DNA from: Cryobacterium gelidum
GTDB taxonomy: Bacteria; Actinomycetota; Actinomycetes; Actinomycetales; Microbacteriaceae
Length of the DNA stretch: 46,941 bases
Assembly (NCBI RefSeq): GCF_004403985.1
Contig: NZ_SOHL01000007.1
Location: forward strand, 293-47,233
Direction: 5' to 3'
Shown here: piece after piece, positions 34,857 to 42,518 of the stretch
Numbering within the stretch: position 1 is the first letter of the stretch
Layout of the letters: the number at the start of each line of letters is the position of its first letter
Translations under genes and position numbers: made by a program
The notes under the pieces: generated by a model
What the model was told of the DNA's origin: nothing
Seen by the model: the letters and a program-made list of their open reading frames with translations, nothing else
The model's database searches: none

Positions 34857-35643
34857 CGCCACGAGCTGATACCTCCTCGTCATCGTCTTTACCGAGATAC
34901 GCCTCGATCACGGCGGGGTTCGCCTTGACCTCGGCCGGGGTGCCGTCCGCGATCTCCTTGCCGAAGTTCATCACCACGATGCGCTCCGAGAGCTCCATCA
35001 CCAGGCCCATGTCGTGCTCGATCAGCACGATCGCGGTACCCAATTCTCGGATTCGCTGGCACAGGTCAAGCAGATCCCGCTTTTCGGTGTAATTCAGCCC
35101 GGCCGCTGGCTCGTCCAGCAGTAACAGCCCAGACTTGCGCGCGAGCGCCCGGGCAATCTCCACGTGTTTCTGCTGGCCATAGGACAGATTGCGAATGGGG
35201 ACCCCGCGGGCGCCGGAATAGCCCACAAAATCGAGCCAGTGGTGGGCCTCTTCCGTATAGGCGGCCTCACTGCGTTTGAAGCGAGGGGTGTGCAGGATAG
35301 CGTCCAGCCAATTCTGCCCACCGTACAGGTGCATCCCGGCGCGCACGTTGTCAAGAACCGTCAAGTCAGGGAATAGCCGCAGGTTCTGAAACGTACGCGA
35401 CACCCCGGCCGCGGCGATGTCCGCCGGGCGCTTGCCGGTAATGTTCTGCCCGTAGAGCAACACGGCCCCGCTGGAAGGCTTGTAGAAGCCGGTGATGCAG
35501 TTGAAGGCGCTCGTCTTACCGGCGCCATTCGGGCCGATCACTGCGATGATCTCCTTCGCGTCGACAGAGAAGCTCAACCCGTCGACGGCTTTCACACCGC
35601 CAAAGGCAATCTGAAGATTCTTGACTTCGAGAACGACGGTCAA
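34849..35643 (-). CDS. Branched-chain-type amino acid ABC transporter ATPase (LivG-like)
   Basis: 264-aa ATPase of the HAAT family. It probably starts at TTG 35643 (MTVVLEVKNLQIAFGG), whose TTGA overlaps the LivM-like stop and follows GAAGGGAACGG. The longer frame from 35718 is within the upstream gene. Walker A GPNGAGKTSAFN, signature LSYGQQKHVEIARAL, Walker B LLLDEPAAGLN, and the LivG-specific HDMGLVMELSERIVVMNFGK. Partner of the LivF-like ATPase. Confidence 0.9.
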   Translation of the reverse strand: MTVVLEVKNLQIAFGGVKAVDGLSFSVDAKEIIAVIGPNGAGKTSAFNCITGFYKPSSGAVLLYGQNITGKRPADIAAAGVSRTFQNLRLFPDLTVLDNVRAGMHLYGGQNWLDAILHTPRFKRSEAAYTEEAHHWLDFVGYSGARGVPIRNLSYGQQKHVEIARALARKSGLLLLDEPAAGLNYTEKRDLLDLCQRIRELGTAIVLIEHDMGLVMELSERIVVMNFGKEIADGTPAEVKANPAVIEAYLGKDDDEEVSARGDA

Positions 35644-36689
35644 CGAACCGTTCCCTTCGCGAGTCTGCGGTCGCTGACATCGCCCATGCGTTCGGGCTCG
35701 TACCCGCGCGCTGGCCAAAATCCCTGCGGACGAAACACCATCACCACGACCAGCAATAATCCGAAGACCAGGTACCGGTAGGTGGAAAGGTCACGCAGCA
35801 GCTCGGGCAGCAGGCTGATCACCAACGCACCGATCACCACACCGCGCATGTTGCCCATGCCGCCGAGCACCACGGCCATCAGCACGAGCGCCGACTGGAG
35901 AAAAACGAAGCTCTGTGGTGAGACTGCTGAGAGATGCGCGGCGAACAGGATGCCGCCGAACCCGCCCCAGACCGCGCCGAAGATGTAGGCCATCAGCTTC
36001 ACCTTGTAGGTGTGGATCCCCATCGCCTCCGCGGCGTCTTCATCTTCACGGACAAAACGCCAAGCCCTACCCAGTCGTGATTTGCCTAAACGAGCGGCCG
36101 CGAGAACAAAAGCGGCGACCACGAGAACGGTTACGTAGTAGAACACGGCCGGTTCCTGCAGGTCGAAGTCGCCAATCTTCAGCAGCCCGGGAATACCGAA
36201 GATGCCGGACGGACCGCCAGTGATCGAGAGGTTGTTGGCGGTAATGCGGGTGATCTCGCCGAAGCCGAGGGTAACGATGGCCAGGTAGTCGCTGCGTAAT
36301 CGCAGCGTTGGCGCACCGATGATGAGACCGGCCAAAACCGTCATGATGATCACCGCGGGGATCGTGAAGATCAGCGGCAAATCGAAGGCCTTGGCGATGA
36401 TCCCGGCGGTGTACGCGCCGACCGCCATGAAGGCGATGTAACCGAGGTCGAGCAGACCGCAGTAGCCGACCACGATGTTCAGGCCCGAGGCGAGGAGCAC
36501 GAAGATCGCCGCGGTTGTCATCACGTTCAGTGAGTACGGTGTCGCGATCAGAAGCGGGATGAGCAGGGCGATGGCAAGGGCGATCCAGCCGAGCTGCTTG
36601 CTTTCAAAGAGCCGAGAGATCGGCGAGGCGGGCGGCCTCGTCGTCCGGGGCGCGAGGGTCGTGTCGACGTTTTCGCTCATTTCAGACAC
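35640..36689 (-). CDS. Branched-chain-type amino acid ABC transporter permease (LivM-like)
   Basis: 349-aa membrane protein with eight to ten helices. NIVVGYCGLLDLGYIAFMAVGAYTAG and LRLRSDYLAIVTLGFGEI are LivM hallmarks, as are GRAWRFVREDEDAAEAMGI and MRGVVIGALVIS. The ATG at 36689 overlaps the LivH-like stop; an ATG at 36680 (MSENVDTTL) is an alternative. It forms the translocation channel with the LivH-like protein. Confidence 0.9.
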   Translation of the reverse strand: MSEMSENVDTTLAPRTTRPPASPISRLFESKQLGWIALAIALLIPLLIATPYSLNVMTTAAIFVLLASGLNIVVGYCGLLDLGYIAFMAVGAYTAGIIAKAFDLPLIFTIPAVIIMTVLAGLIIGAPTLRLRSDYLAIVTLGFGEITRITANNLSITGGPSGIFGIPGLLKIGDFDLQEPAVFYYVTVLVVAAFVLAAARLGKSRLGRAWRFVREDEDAAEAMGIHTYKVKLMAYIFGAVWGGFGGILFAAHLSAVSPQSFVFLQSALVLMAVVLGGMGNMRGVVIGALVISLLPELLRDLSTYRYLVFGLLLVVVMVFRPQGFWPARGYEPERMGDVSDRRLAKGTVR

Positions 36690-37575
36690 GCTCCGTAACG
36701 CGCTGTCCTAGGATTCCGGTGGGCCGCAGAGTCAGGAAGAGGATGAGTACGGCGAAGGCGAAGACGTCGCGCCATTGGCCGCCAAACCACTCGGCGCCGA
36801 ACGCTTCAACGAAACCGAGCACGAGCCCACCGAGCATCGCGCCCTTGATGTTGCCGATCCCGCCGATGACCGCGGCGGTGAACGCCTTGAGCCCAATGAT
36901 GAATCCCATCAGGAAATCGATCTTGCCGTAATAGGCGCCTGCCATAACTCCGGCCGCTCCGGCCAGCGCCGAGCCGATGAAGAAGGTGCGAGAGATCACC
37001 TGATTGACGTTGATGCCCATCAGCAGCGAGGCATTGCGGTCCAGCGAGATGGCGCGCATTGCCCGCCCGGTCGAGGTTTTCTCAACGTAGAAGTTCAGCA
37101 GCACCATGAGCATCGCGGCAATGAGCATAAGGATGATTTGCGGCAGCGATATGCGGGCCCCGAGCAGGACGAAGACGTTGCCTTCGAGCCGGATGGGGAA
37201 CGCACGCGGGTTCGGCCCTGCAAGTGCGCTAATGCCGTACTCAAGCGAGAACGAGACTCCAACCGCGGTGATCAGGACCGCGAGGCGAGGCGCGCCCCGA
37301 AGCGGACGGTAGGCGAGTCTCTCAATCAGGACGCCGGCCGTGCCGGTAAGCAGCATGCTGACCAACATTACGACCAGCAGCGCGCCGATAGAGAGCGAAG
37401 CGGGGATTCCGCCCACCGAGGTGAGAACGGCAAAACCAATGAAGGCGCCAAGCATATAGATGTCGCCGTGCGCGAAGTTGAGGAGTTTGATGATGCCGTA
37501 GACCATGCTGTAGCCCAAAGCGATCAGGGCGTAGAACGAACCGACGAACAGTCCGTCCCAAATGAGTTGAATCAT
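36682..37575 (-). CDS. Branched-chain-type amino acid ABC transporter permease (LivH-like)
   Basis: 297-aa permease from the ATG at 37575 (MIQLIWDGLFVGSFYALIAL). ATG 37590 or a longer start at 37647 are possible but give an atypical N-terminus. LivH landmarks: ALGYSMVYGIIKLLNFAHGD, TGRAMRAISLDRNASLLMGI and GGIGNIKGAMLGGLVLGFVE. A 9-bp hairpin lies between it and the binding-protein gene. It overlaps the LivM-like gene by 8 bp. Confidence 0.88.
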   Translation of the reverse strand: MIQLIWDGLFVGSFYALIALGYSMVYGIIKLLNFAHGDIYMLGAFIGFAVLTSVGGIPASLSIGALLVVMLVSMLLTGTAGVLIERLAYRPLRGAPRLAVLITAVGVSFSLEYGISALAGPNPRAFPIRLEGNVFVLLGARISLPQIILMLIAAMLMVLLNFYVEKTSTGRAMRAISLDRNASLLMGINVNQVISRTFFIGSALAGAAGVMAGAYYGKIDFLMGFIIGLKAFTAAVIGGIGNIKGAMLGGLVLGFVEAFGAEWFGGQWRDVFAFAVLILFLTLRPTGILGQRVTERV

Positions 37576-37603
37576 GCCAATCCGTTCCATGAGCGTGGGT
37601 GAT

Positions 37604-37642
37604 GGATGCCGCAGCCAGCTTGAGCAGCCGGCCGCGGCATCC
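37604..37642 (-). other. Hairpin between binding protein and permease genes
   Basis: GGATGCCGC (37604-37612) pairs with GCGGCATCC (37634-37642) across a 21-nt loop. It follows the binding-protein stop directly on the minus strand, with no T-run. It resembles in position and core sequence the hairpin after rhaS, suggesting a device to keep binding-protein mRNA in excess. Confidence 0.6.
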
Positions 37643-37654
37643 TTCACTACGGAT

Positions 37655-38830
37655 TTAGGACAGGTCGTCCTCGAGACTGAACTTGCCGTCCTTGATCACG
37701 AGGATCACGAATCCGCCACTGGACAGCGTGTGCTCCGCGGTGAACTTGAGCGGGCCGGAGAACATCTGAAACCCGTCGATGGCTTCAAGCGCCGTGATGA
37801 TAGCGGCACCATCGGTGCTCTTGGCCTGCTTGATCGCCTCGGCCGCGAGGCGGACCGCGTCGTAGGACTGGGTCGAGTACGGCCCGGGGTCAGAGTTGAA
37901 CGCCTTCTTGTAGCTGGCGATCCAGTCTTCGGCACCCTTGAGTGTGTCGGGAGTTTGCGTCATCGTGGCGTAGACACCGTCAGCTCCCGCTCCCGCGATT
38001 TGAGCCAGTGACGGGTCGACGCTACCGTCGGCCACCATGATTTGGCCTGCGAAACCAGCGTTCTTCAGCTGGTTGATGATCAGACCGCCCTCCTGGTAAT
38101 AGCCGGTCCAATAGACGAGTGCGGGCTTAGCGCCCATAATGTCGCGCACGACTGACGAGTAGTCGCTCTCCCCGGCGGTCACCGAGGTGCTGAGGACGAC
38201 CTTCACTGCGCCGTCTGCCTCTATCTGCGACTTTGTCTCGGTGTTGATGTCCTTGGAGTAGCTCGTGTTGTCGTCGACTAACGCAACGGTGGCGAACTTT
38301 TGTTTCTTGATGAAGGCGAGAGCGGCGGTGGACTGCTGCTTGCCCGTACCGTTGATCATGAAGACGTTCTTGGCACCCTGGTTGACCAAATCCTGCGAGT
38401 TGGCCGCGGGGATGATCATCGGGATGTTGGCCTTCTGGAAGATCGGGATCTCCGGCAAGGTCGCGCCCGAGCAGTATCCGCCGACCGAGATGACGACACC
38501 ATTGGAGACAGCCTTGTTGGCGCCGGCCACGGACTGCTGAGCGTCGCAGGCTTCGTCTTCGACGTCTAGCTCGAGCTGACGACCGAGCACTCCGCCAGCC
38601 TTGTTGATCTCGTCCACGGCCAACTGGGCGCCGTTCTTCATATACGCACCGGTCGGAGCGCTGCTGCCCGAGATCGGAATGACCATGCCAAGCTTGATCG
38701 GGCCCGAGTCGCCCGTGCTGTCGCCCCCGTTGCCTCCACCGCCGAGCAGGCCGCCACTACAGGCCGAAGTTGTGAGCAGTACCGCTGTGGCAATGCAGAG
38801 CAGTATCGAGCCGCGTTTTCCGAATTTCAT
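37655..38830 (-). CDS. Branched-chain-type ABC transporter substrate-binding lipoprotein
   Basis: 391-aa LivK-like binding protein. The ATG at 38830 (MKFGKRGSILLCIATAVLLT) follows AGAAGAGG; the open frame to 38881 has no ribosome site. Lipobox TSAC then a Gly-rich linker, so it is membrane-anchored. The mature fold starts PIKLGMVIPISGSSAPTGAY and has the type I periplasmic-binding core (VALVDDNTSYSKDI; ALVYWTGYYQEGGLIINQLK). It is first gene of the 13-gene minus-strand operon, downstream of a good promoter. Hydroxyproline, proline or peptide-derived imino acids are the likely ligands by context. Confidence 0.9.
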   Translation of the reverse strand: MKFGKRGSILLCIATAVLLTTSACSGGLLGGGGNGGDSTGDSGPIKLGMVIPISGSSAPTGAYMKNGAQLAVDEINKAGGVLGRQLELDVEDEACDAQQSVAGANKAVSNGVVISVGGYCSGATLPEIPIFQKANIPMIIPAANSQDLVNQGAKNVFMINGTGKQQSTAALAFIKKQKFATVALVDDNTSYSKDINTETKSQIEADGAVKVVLSTSVTAGESDYSSVVRDIMGAKPALVYWTGYYQEGGLIINQLKNAGFAGQIMVADGSVDPSLAQIAGAGADGVYATMTQTPDTLKGAEDWIASYKKAFNSDPGPYSTQSYDAVRLAAEAIKQAKSTDGAAIITALEAIDGFQMFSGPLKFTAEHTLSSGGFVILVIKDGKFSLEDDLS

Positions 38831-38869
38831 GTCTGCCTCTTCTTTGATGGTGACGTTCAGGTAACGAGT

Positions 38870-38901
38870 ACAATATGACATAGCACACAGCGCGCCGTCA
38901 A
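38870..38901 (-). promoter_or_regulatory. Promoter and candidate GntR operator of the hydroxyproline operon
   Basis: On the minus strand TTGACG (38901-38896) is followed after 18 bp by CATATT (38877-38872) as -10. The -10 lies within TATGTCATATTGT, which resembles TATGTGCCATATTAT at 39709-39723 near the divergent genes. Overlap of the -10 suggests repression by the adjacent GntR protein. Confidence 0.5.
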
Positions 38902-38908
38902 CGCCCTA

Positions 38909-38944
38909 AATTCCCCGAATGCGCCTCGCCCCGACAGGGGAATT
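38909..38944 (-). terminator. Hairpin after the GntR gene
   Basis: AATTCCCC (38909-38916) pairs with GGGGAATT (38937-38944) over a 20-nt loop, just past the regulator stop and before the operon promoter. There is no long T-run, so it is a weak terminator candidate that would separate the regulator from the transport operon. Confidence 0.45.
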
Positions 38945-38955
38945 GAGAAGACCAA

Positions 38956-39627
38956 TCACTGCCTAGCGATCGCCCCGGACCACCAACTGACGACGTGGCT
39001 AAGGTGAACAATGATGAGCTTCTCGAGGGCCTCGCCGTCTCCCTTCTCCAGGAGATCGAGCATCTCGTGATGCTCCTGAGCGGAATCGTGCAGCTTGTTA
39101 CTTTCCCGCATACGGACCAGGTTGACCATGCGGGTTTGCTGCCGCAGTTCTCGCACCGCGTCGACGAGTCGCTTGTTGCCGTACAACTCAAGTAGGCCGA
39201 GGTGAAAATCACGGTCGCGCTCGATGAATCCGCTGAGGTTGGAGCTATCGGCATAGTCAGTGATCTCCGCAGCCATGGTCCGCCACGTGGGAAGCGTGGC
39301 TACCGGGAAGTCCGAAGCGAGCGAGCGCATCGCCGGAACTTCGAGGAGCTGGCGCAGTTCGACGATTTCCCGAAGGTCATTTTCGCTGACTTCGGTAACC
39401 CGGAAACCCTTGTTCTTAACCGAGGTAACAAATCCCCGCTGCTCGAGGTCGAGCATCGCCTCACGCACGGGCGTGGCAGACACCTCGAATTGGGCGGCGA
39501 GGGTGGGCACGGAGACGAGGGTGCCTGGTGCAAGCTCGCCGGAGATGATGGCTGCAGACAGGGATTCACCGATGCGACCGCGCAGGCTTACCCCCTGCTC
39601 AACCTTGTGAATGTCGGAGACGGTCAC
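38956..39627 (-). CDS. GntR-family regulator (FadR/FCD subfamily)
   Basis: 223-aa regulator with a GTG start at 39627 (MTVSDIHKVEQGVSL). Winged helix at residues 15-75 (GELAPGTLVSVPTLAAQFEV; SATPVREAMLDLEQRGFV) and an all-helical FCD ligand domain (RDFHLGLLELYGNKRLVDAV; HHEMLDLLEKGDGEALEKLI). FCD proteins respond to small carboxylic or amino acids. It lies between the two arms of the hydroxyproline island, so it is probably their local regulator, sensing hydroxyproline or pyrroline-carboxylate. Confidence 0.9.
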   Translation of the reverse strand: MTVSDIHKVEQGVSLRGRIGESLSAAIISGELAPGTLVSVPTLAAQFEVSATPVREAMLDLEQRGFVTSVKNKGFRVTEVSENDLREIVELRQLLEVPAMRSLASDFPVATLPTWRTMAAEITDYADSSNLSGFIERDRDFHLGLLELYGNKRLVDAVRELRQQTRMVNLVRMRESNKLHDSAQEHHEMLDLLEKGDGEALEKLIIVHLSHVVSWWSGAIARQ

Positions 39628-39704
39628 TTTGCACTCGCTCTCATCGCGGATCGGCCAAGACCTTCGCGGAGGACTCGCGACGTCTGCTCGGCCTCGTTAC
39701 GATC

Positions 39705-39724
39705 ATGGTATGTGCCATATTATG
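39705..39724 (+). promoter_or_regulatory. Candidate GntR operator over the start of the divergent gene pair
   Basis: ATGG-tatgtg-CCAT (39705-39718) is an inverted repeat, and TATGTGCCATATTAT overlaps both possible ATGs (39710, 39722). No Shine-Dalgarno sequence precedes either, so the transcript may be leaderless. A possible -10 is TACGAT at 39698-39703. Confidence 0.45.
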
Positions 39725-40732
39725 ACAACTGTTCGGGCAATTGATTACCACACGGCCGGGGAGCCCTTCCGAATCGTGCTGGACGGAATGCCGGAAATAA
39801 AAGGTACAACGGTCGCCGAACGACGCATATTTGCGCAGAATTCCGCCGAGATCGACGCATTCCGACAGCTCCTCTGCCGGGAGCCACGCGGTCACGCAGA
39901 CATGTATGGCGGGTTCATCGTGCCACCGGACGACGACGGAGCCGATTTCGGCGTTCTCTTCTGGCACGGGGATGGGTTCTCGACCGCCTGCGGTCACGGC
40001 ACGATCGCGCTCGGCGTCTGGGCAGTTACGACAGGCCGGGTCCCGGCGGCGGCGGAAGGAGTGACACCGGTCACGATCGACGTTCCTTCCGGCCGGGTCG
40101 TCGCTCACGTGCGGCAGACCGCTGGGGCGGTCACCGGCGTGGTCTTCGAAAACGTGCCGTCGTATCCGGTCGCCCGCGATGTCGTGCTGCAGACCTCCCG
40201 CGGGTCGGTGTCAGTCGACCTCGGCTTCGGCGGAGCCCTTTACGCTTGCGTCGAGGCGTCGGCGCTCGGCCTATCCGTCGTACCAGAGCACTATGACGCG
40301 CTGCTCGGAATTGGTCGCGAGATCAAGTGGGCCCTGAACGACATCGACCTGGCGCAGCATCCGGATGACGATCGACTGAGCGGAATTTACGGCACGATAA
40401 TCTTCGACGACCTCGGAGACACCGCTGATGGTCCCCATCAGCGGAACGTGACGGTGTTCGCGGACGGACGGGTGGACCGCTCTCCCTGCGGATCAGGCAC
40501 CGCGGTGCGGCTGGCACTTCTCGCCGACTCCGGTCGTCTCGGCACCGGGCAGACGCTCACCCACGACTCGATCGTAGGCACCCGATTCCTCGGCCGTGCA
40601 CGCCCGGTCGGCCCTGCCGGAAAACCCGGCGCGATCATCCCGGAGGTAGAAGGAATGGCATACAAGACTGGCGAACACATCTTTACCCTTGACCAGTCGG
40701 ACCCGGTTGGAACGGGATTGGTGTTGCGATGA
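39722..40732 (+). CDS. Proline racemase-family enzyme, probable trans-3-hydroxyproline dehydratase
   Basis: 336 aa from the ATG at 39722 (MTTVRAIDYHTAGEPFRIVL); ATG 39710 adds four residues. Catalytic positions are Cys90 (FSTACGHGTIAL) and Cys256 (DRSPCGSGTAVR). The 4-bp overlap with a pyrroline-2-carboxylate reductase gene suggests a product of trans-3-hydroxy-L-proline dehydration, but known dehydratases of this type carry Thr at the second position, so the Cys/Cys pair leaves epimerase activity possible. It differs clearly from the epimerase at 27382, with a REPRGHADMYGGFIVPPDDD segment and an inserted region near residue 220. Role uncertain; family certain. Confidence 0.8.
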   Translation: MTTVRAIDYHTAGEPFRIVLDGMPEIKGTTVAERRIFAQNSAEIDAFRQLLCREPRGHADMYGGFIVPPDDDGADFGVLFWHGDGFSTACGHGTIALGVWAVTTGRVPAAAEGVTPVTIDVPSGRVVAHVRQTAGAVTGVVFENVPSYPVARDVVLQTSRGSVSVDLGFGGALYACVEASALGLSVVPEHYDALLGIGREIKWALNDIDLAQHPDDDRLSGIYGTIIFDDLGDTADGPHQRNVTVFADGRVDRSPCGSGTAVRLALLADSGRLGTGQTLTHDSIVGTRFLGRARPVGPAGKPGAIIPEVEGMAYKTGEHIFTLDQSDPVGTGLVLR

Positions 40733-41721
40733 GTGCCAGCGCGCCCCCTTGGATCTCCTCCGACGAGGTGTTCGCCCGCGTCGATTACGGCGCGGCCGTT
40801 CGCGCTATCCAGCGCGACCTACTAGCCGGTCTCGACCCGGCGGCCGACTTCGACCGCGGCATCCTGGATCTGAAGAACGGTCAACTGCTCCTCATGCCGA
40901 CTGAATCTTTTGAGTTCGTCGGCGTCAAGATAGCCAGCGTCGCCCCCAACAACCCAGCGATAGGTCGGCAGCGCATCCAGGGGATCTACGTGCTGATGGA
41001 TGCTGAGACACTCAGCCCGGTTGCCCTCCTCGACGGCTCAGCGCTAACGACTTTGCGCACTCCAGCAGTTTCCGCCGCGGCCGCGGACCTCCTCGCGCCC
41101 GCCGTGATCGAGAACCTCGTGGTCTTCGGGTCCGGCCCGCAGGCCTGGGGCCATATCCAAGCCCTCCGGTCGATCCGTTCGATCGGCAAAGTCACCATAG
41201 TCGCCCGCAACCAGGAGCGTTCCGACCAGCTGAAGGCGAGAATCGAGGCGACTAGTCTCGCCGCCTGCGTCGGCACCGCGGACGACGTACGCGACGCCCA
41301 GATGATCGTGTGCGCGACAACCGCCAGGGAGCCATTGTTTGACGGCCTGCTGGTTCCTGACGATTCATGCACGATCGCCGTCGGCTCGCACGAACCTGAC
41401 GCTCGCGAGTTGCCTTCTGCACTCGTCGCTCGCGGACAGATCGTGGTTGAAGACGCTGCGGTTGCCCTGCGCGAGGCGGGAGACTTGATAATTCCAATCG
41501 GAGAAGGTCTGGCCTCCGCCGACTCGCTCGTCTCAATGCGGCAGATCATCGTCCGGGAAACTGAGGTCGATCGCACCCGACCACGTATATTCAAGAGCTC
41601 TGGAATGTCGTGGGAGGACCTGACTATTGCGGCAGAAGTGTACAAAACCGGGCGGGGGAAAAAACGCTGCGGCTCCCTTTCTCGCGAGCCTGGGCCACGA
41701 GATAAGGCAGACTTGAACTGA
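40729..41721 (+). CDS. Ornithine cyclodeaminase/mu-crystallin family, probable 1-pyrroline-2-carboxylate reductase
   Basis: 330-aa protein. Substrate domain with LLLMPTESFEFVGVKIASVA and QGIYVLMDAETLSPVALLDG; Rossmann NAD(P) site VVFGSGPQAWGHIQAL near residue 125; and a long conserved AVGSHEPDARELP. In hydroxyproline clusters it reduces pyrroline-2-carboxylate, made from 3-hydroxyprolines, to L-proline. The start overlaps the preceding stop (ATGA). The last 20 residues (TGRGKKRCGSLSREPGP...) do not look like the family and may be an extension created by a lost stop or small indel near 41650. Confidence 0.85.
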   Translation: MSASAPPWISSDEVFARVDYGAAVRAIQRDLLAGLDPAADFDRGILDLKNGQLLLMPTESFEFVGVKIASVAPNNPAIGRQRIQGIYVLMDAETLSPVALLDGSALTTLRTPAVSAAAADLLAPAVIENLVVFGSGPQAWGHIQALRSIRSIGKVTIVARNQERSDQLKARIEATSLAACVGTADDVRDAQMIVCATTAREPLFDGLLVPDDSCTIAVGSHEPDARELPSALVARGQIVVEDAAVALREAGDLIIPIGEGLASADSLVSMRQIIVRETEVDRTRPRIFKSSGMSWEDLTIAAEVYKTGRGKKRCGSLSREPGPRDKADLN

Positions 41722-42128
41722 TCGAGTTTGCCCAGTGCTGCTAATCCGCGTCACCAACTCCCGGTTCCAAACCAAGAGATTTGGATGCCCGCATGGGGAA
41801 ACGGTTTCCGCAGCAACACGAACGCGATCAGGCCGGTCACATCAACTTTCAACGGCGCTGCCCTGCGCGGTTCTGCCGGTCCTCGTCGCCGCAACCTCGC
41901 GCTTCCTGTAGGCAAGCACTTCGGCCAGCACCGCATGATCGGCCTGCGCCACGTGCTTCTGAATCGCTGCGTCGCACTTGTGACCGGACGCGAGAAAGCG
42001 ACGACCGACAGAATCGGGCACGCACCGGAACCGGCGACCGCCTCATCCGAAGGGACAATTGACAAGTCTGGCTTCATTCCGCATCGGGAACGATCAACGA
42101 GGCATGAGATATTTCCCGGGTGGCTCGC
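41722..42128. other. Intergenic stretch without a confident gene
   Basis: About 400 bp between convergent genes. A weak minus-strand frame from GTG 42021 to TGA 41842 (59 aa; HKCDAAIQKHVAQADHAVLA then EVLAYRKREVAA) has plausible composition but no ribosome site and no recognised family. No RNA gene, repeat or clear terminator is visible. Confidence 0.4.
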
Positions 42129-42518
42129 TCAGGGCGCCCTCAACGCGTCCGGTGTTTCGGGCTGGATTGACTGCTCCGGCCAGATTGCACGGAGGATACG
42201 GATGGTGTCGTCCAGCCCCGTGCCGGCCTGGGTGCTGGTCGCGGCGAGTTGCCGGGCGGCTTCCAACACTGGCCGCGGTATTGTCGTGGCGCTTCGGCTC
42301 ACACGGGTGCCTCCACCGGTACGGGCTGTGAGGTAGCCCTCGGTTTCGAGCGCCTTGTACGCCTTTGCCACGGTGCCGGGGGCGACGCCGAGGTCCTTCG
42401 CGAGCTGACGGACCGAGGGAAGGCGCTCGTCGGCTGCGAGTCGACCCGACGCGACCAGTCCGCGGATTTGATCGCGGATCTGCTCCGTGGGCGGAGCAGA
42501 TCCGGACAAGATGATCAT
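42129..42518 (-). CDS. GntR-family regulator, YtrA subfamily
   Basis: 129-aa short regulator from ATG 42518 (MIILSGSAPPTEQIRDQIRG). Only the winged helix (LPSVRQLAKDLGVAPGTVAK; ALETEGYLTARTGGGTRV) and a brief helical dimerisation tail are present, as in YtrA. The start overlaps the upstream membrane-protein stop (ATGA), so the two are co-transcribed. YtrA proteins usually repress their own operon, here encoding an unknown membrane protein. Inverted repeats TGTAT/ATACA at the operon promoter suit such a regulator. The ligand is unknown. Confidence 0.88.
   Translation of the reverse strand: MIILSGSAPPTEQIRDQIRGLVASGRLAADERLPSVRQLAKDLGVAPGTVAKAYKALETEGYLTARTGGGTRVSRSATTIPRPVLEAARQLAATSTQAGTGLDDTIRILRAIWPEQSIQPETPDALRAP

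Noticed and set aside
37591..37647. Longer start of the LivH-like permease
   Set aside because: Would run through the intergenic hairpin and gives MKDAAAGCSSWLRH, unlike LivH proteins.
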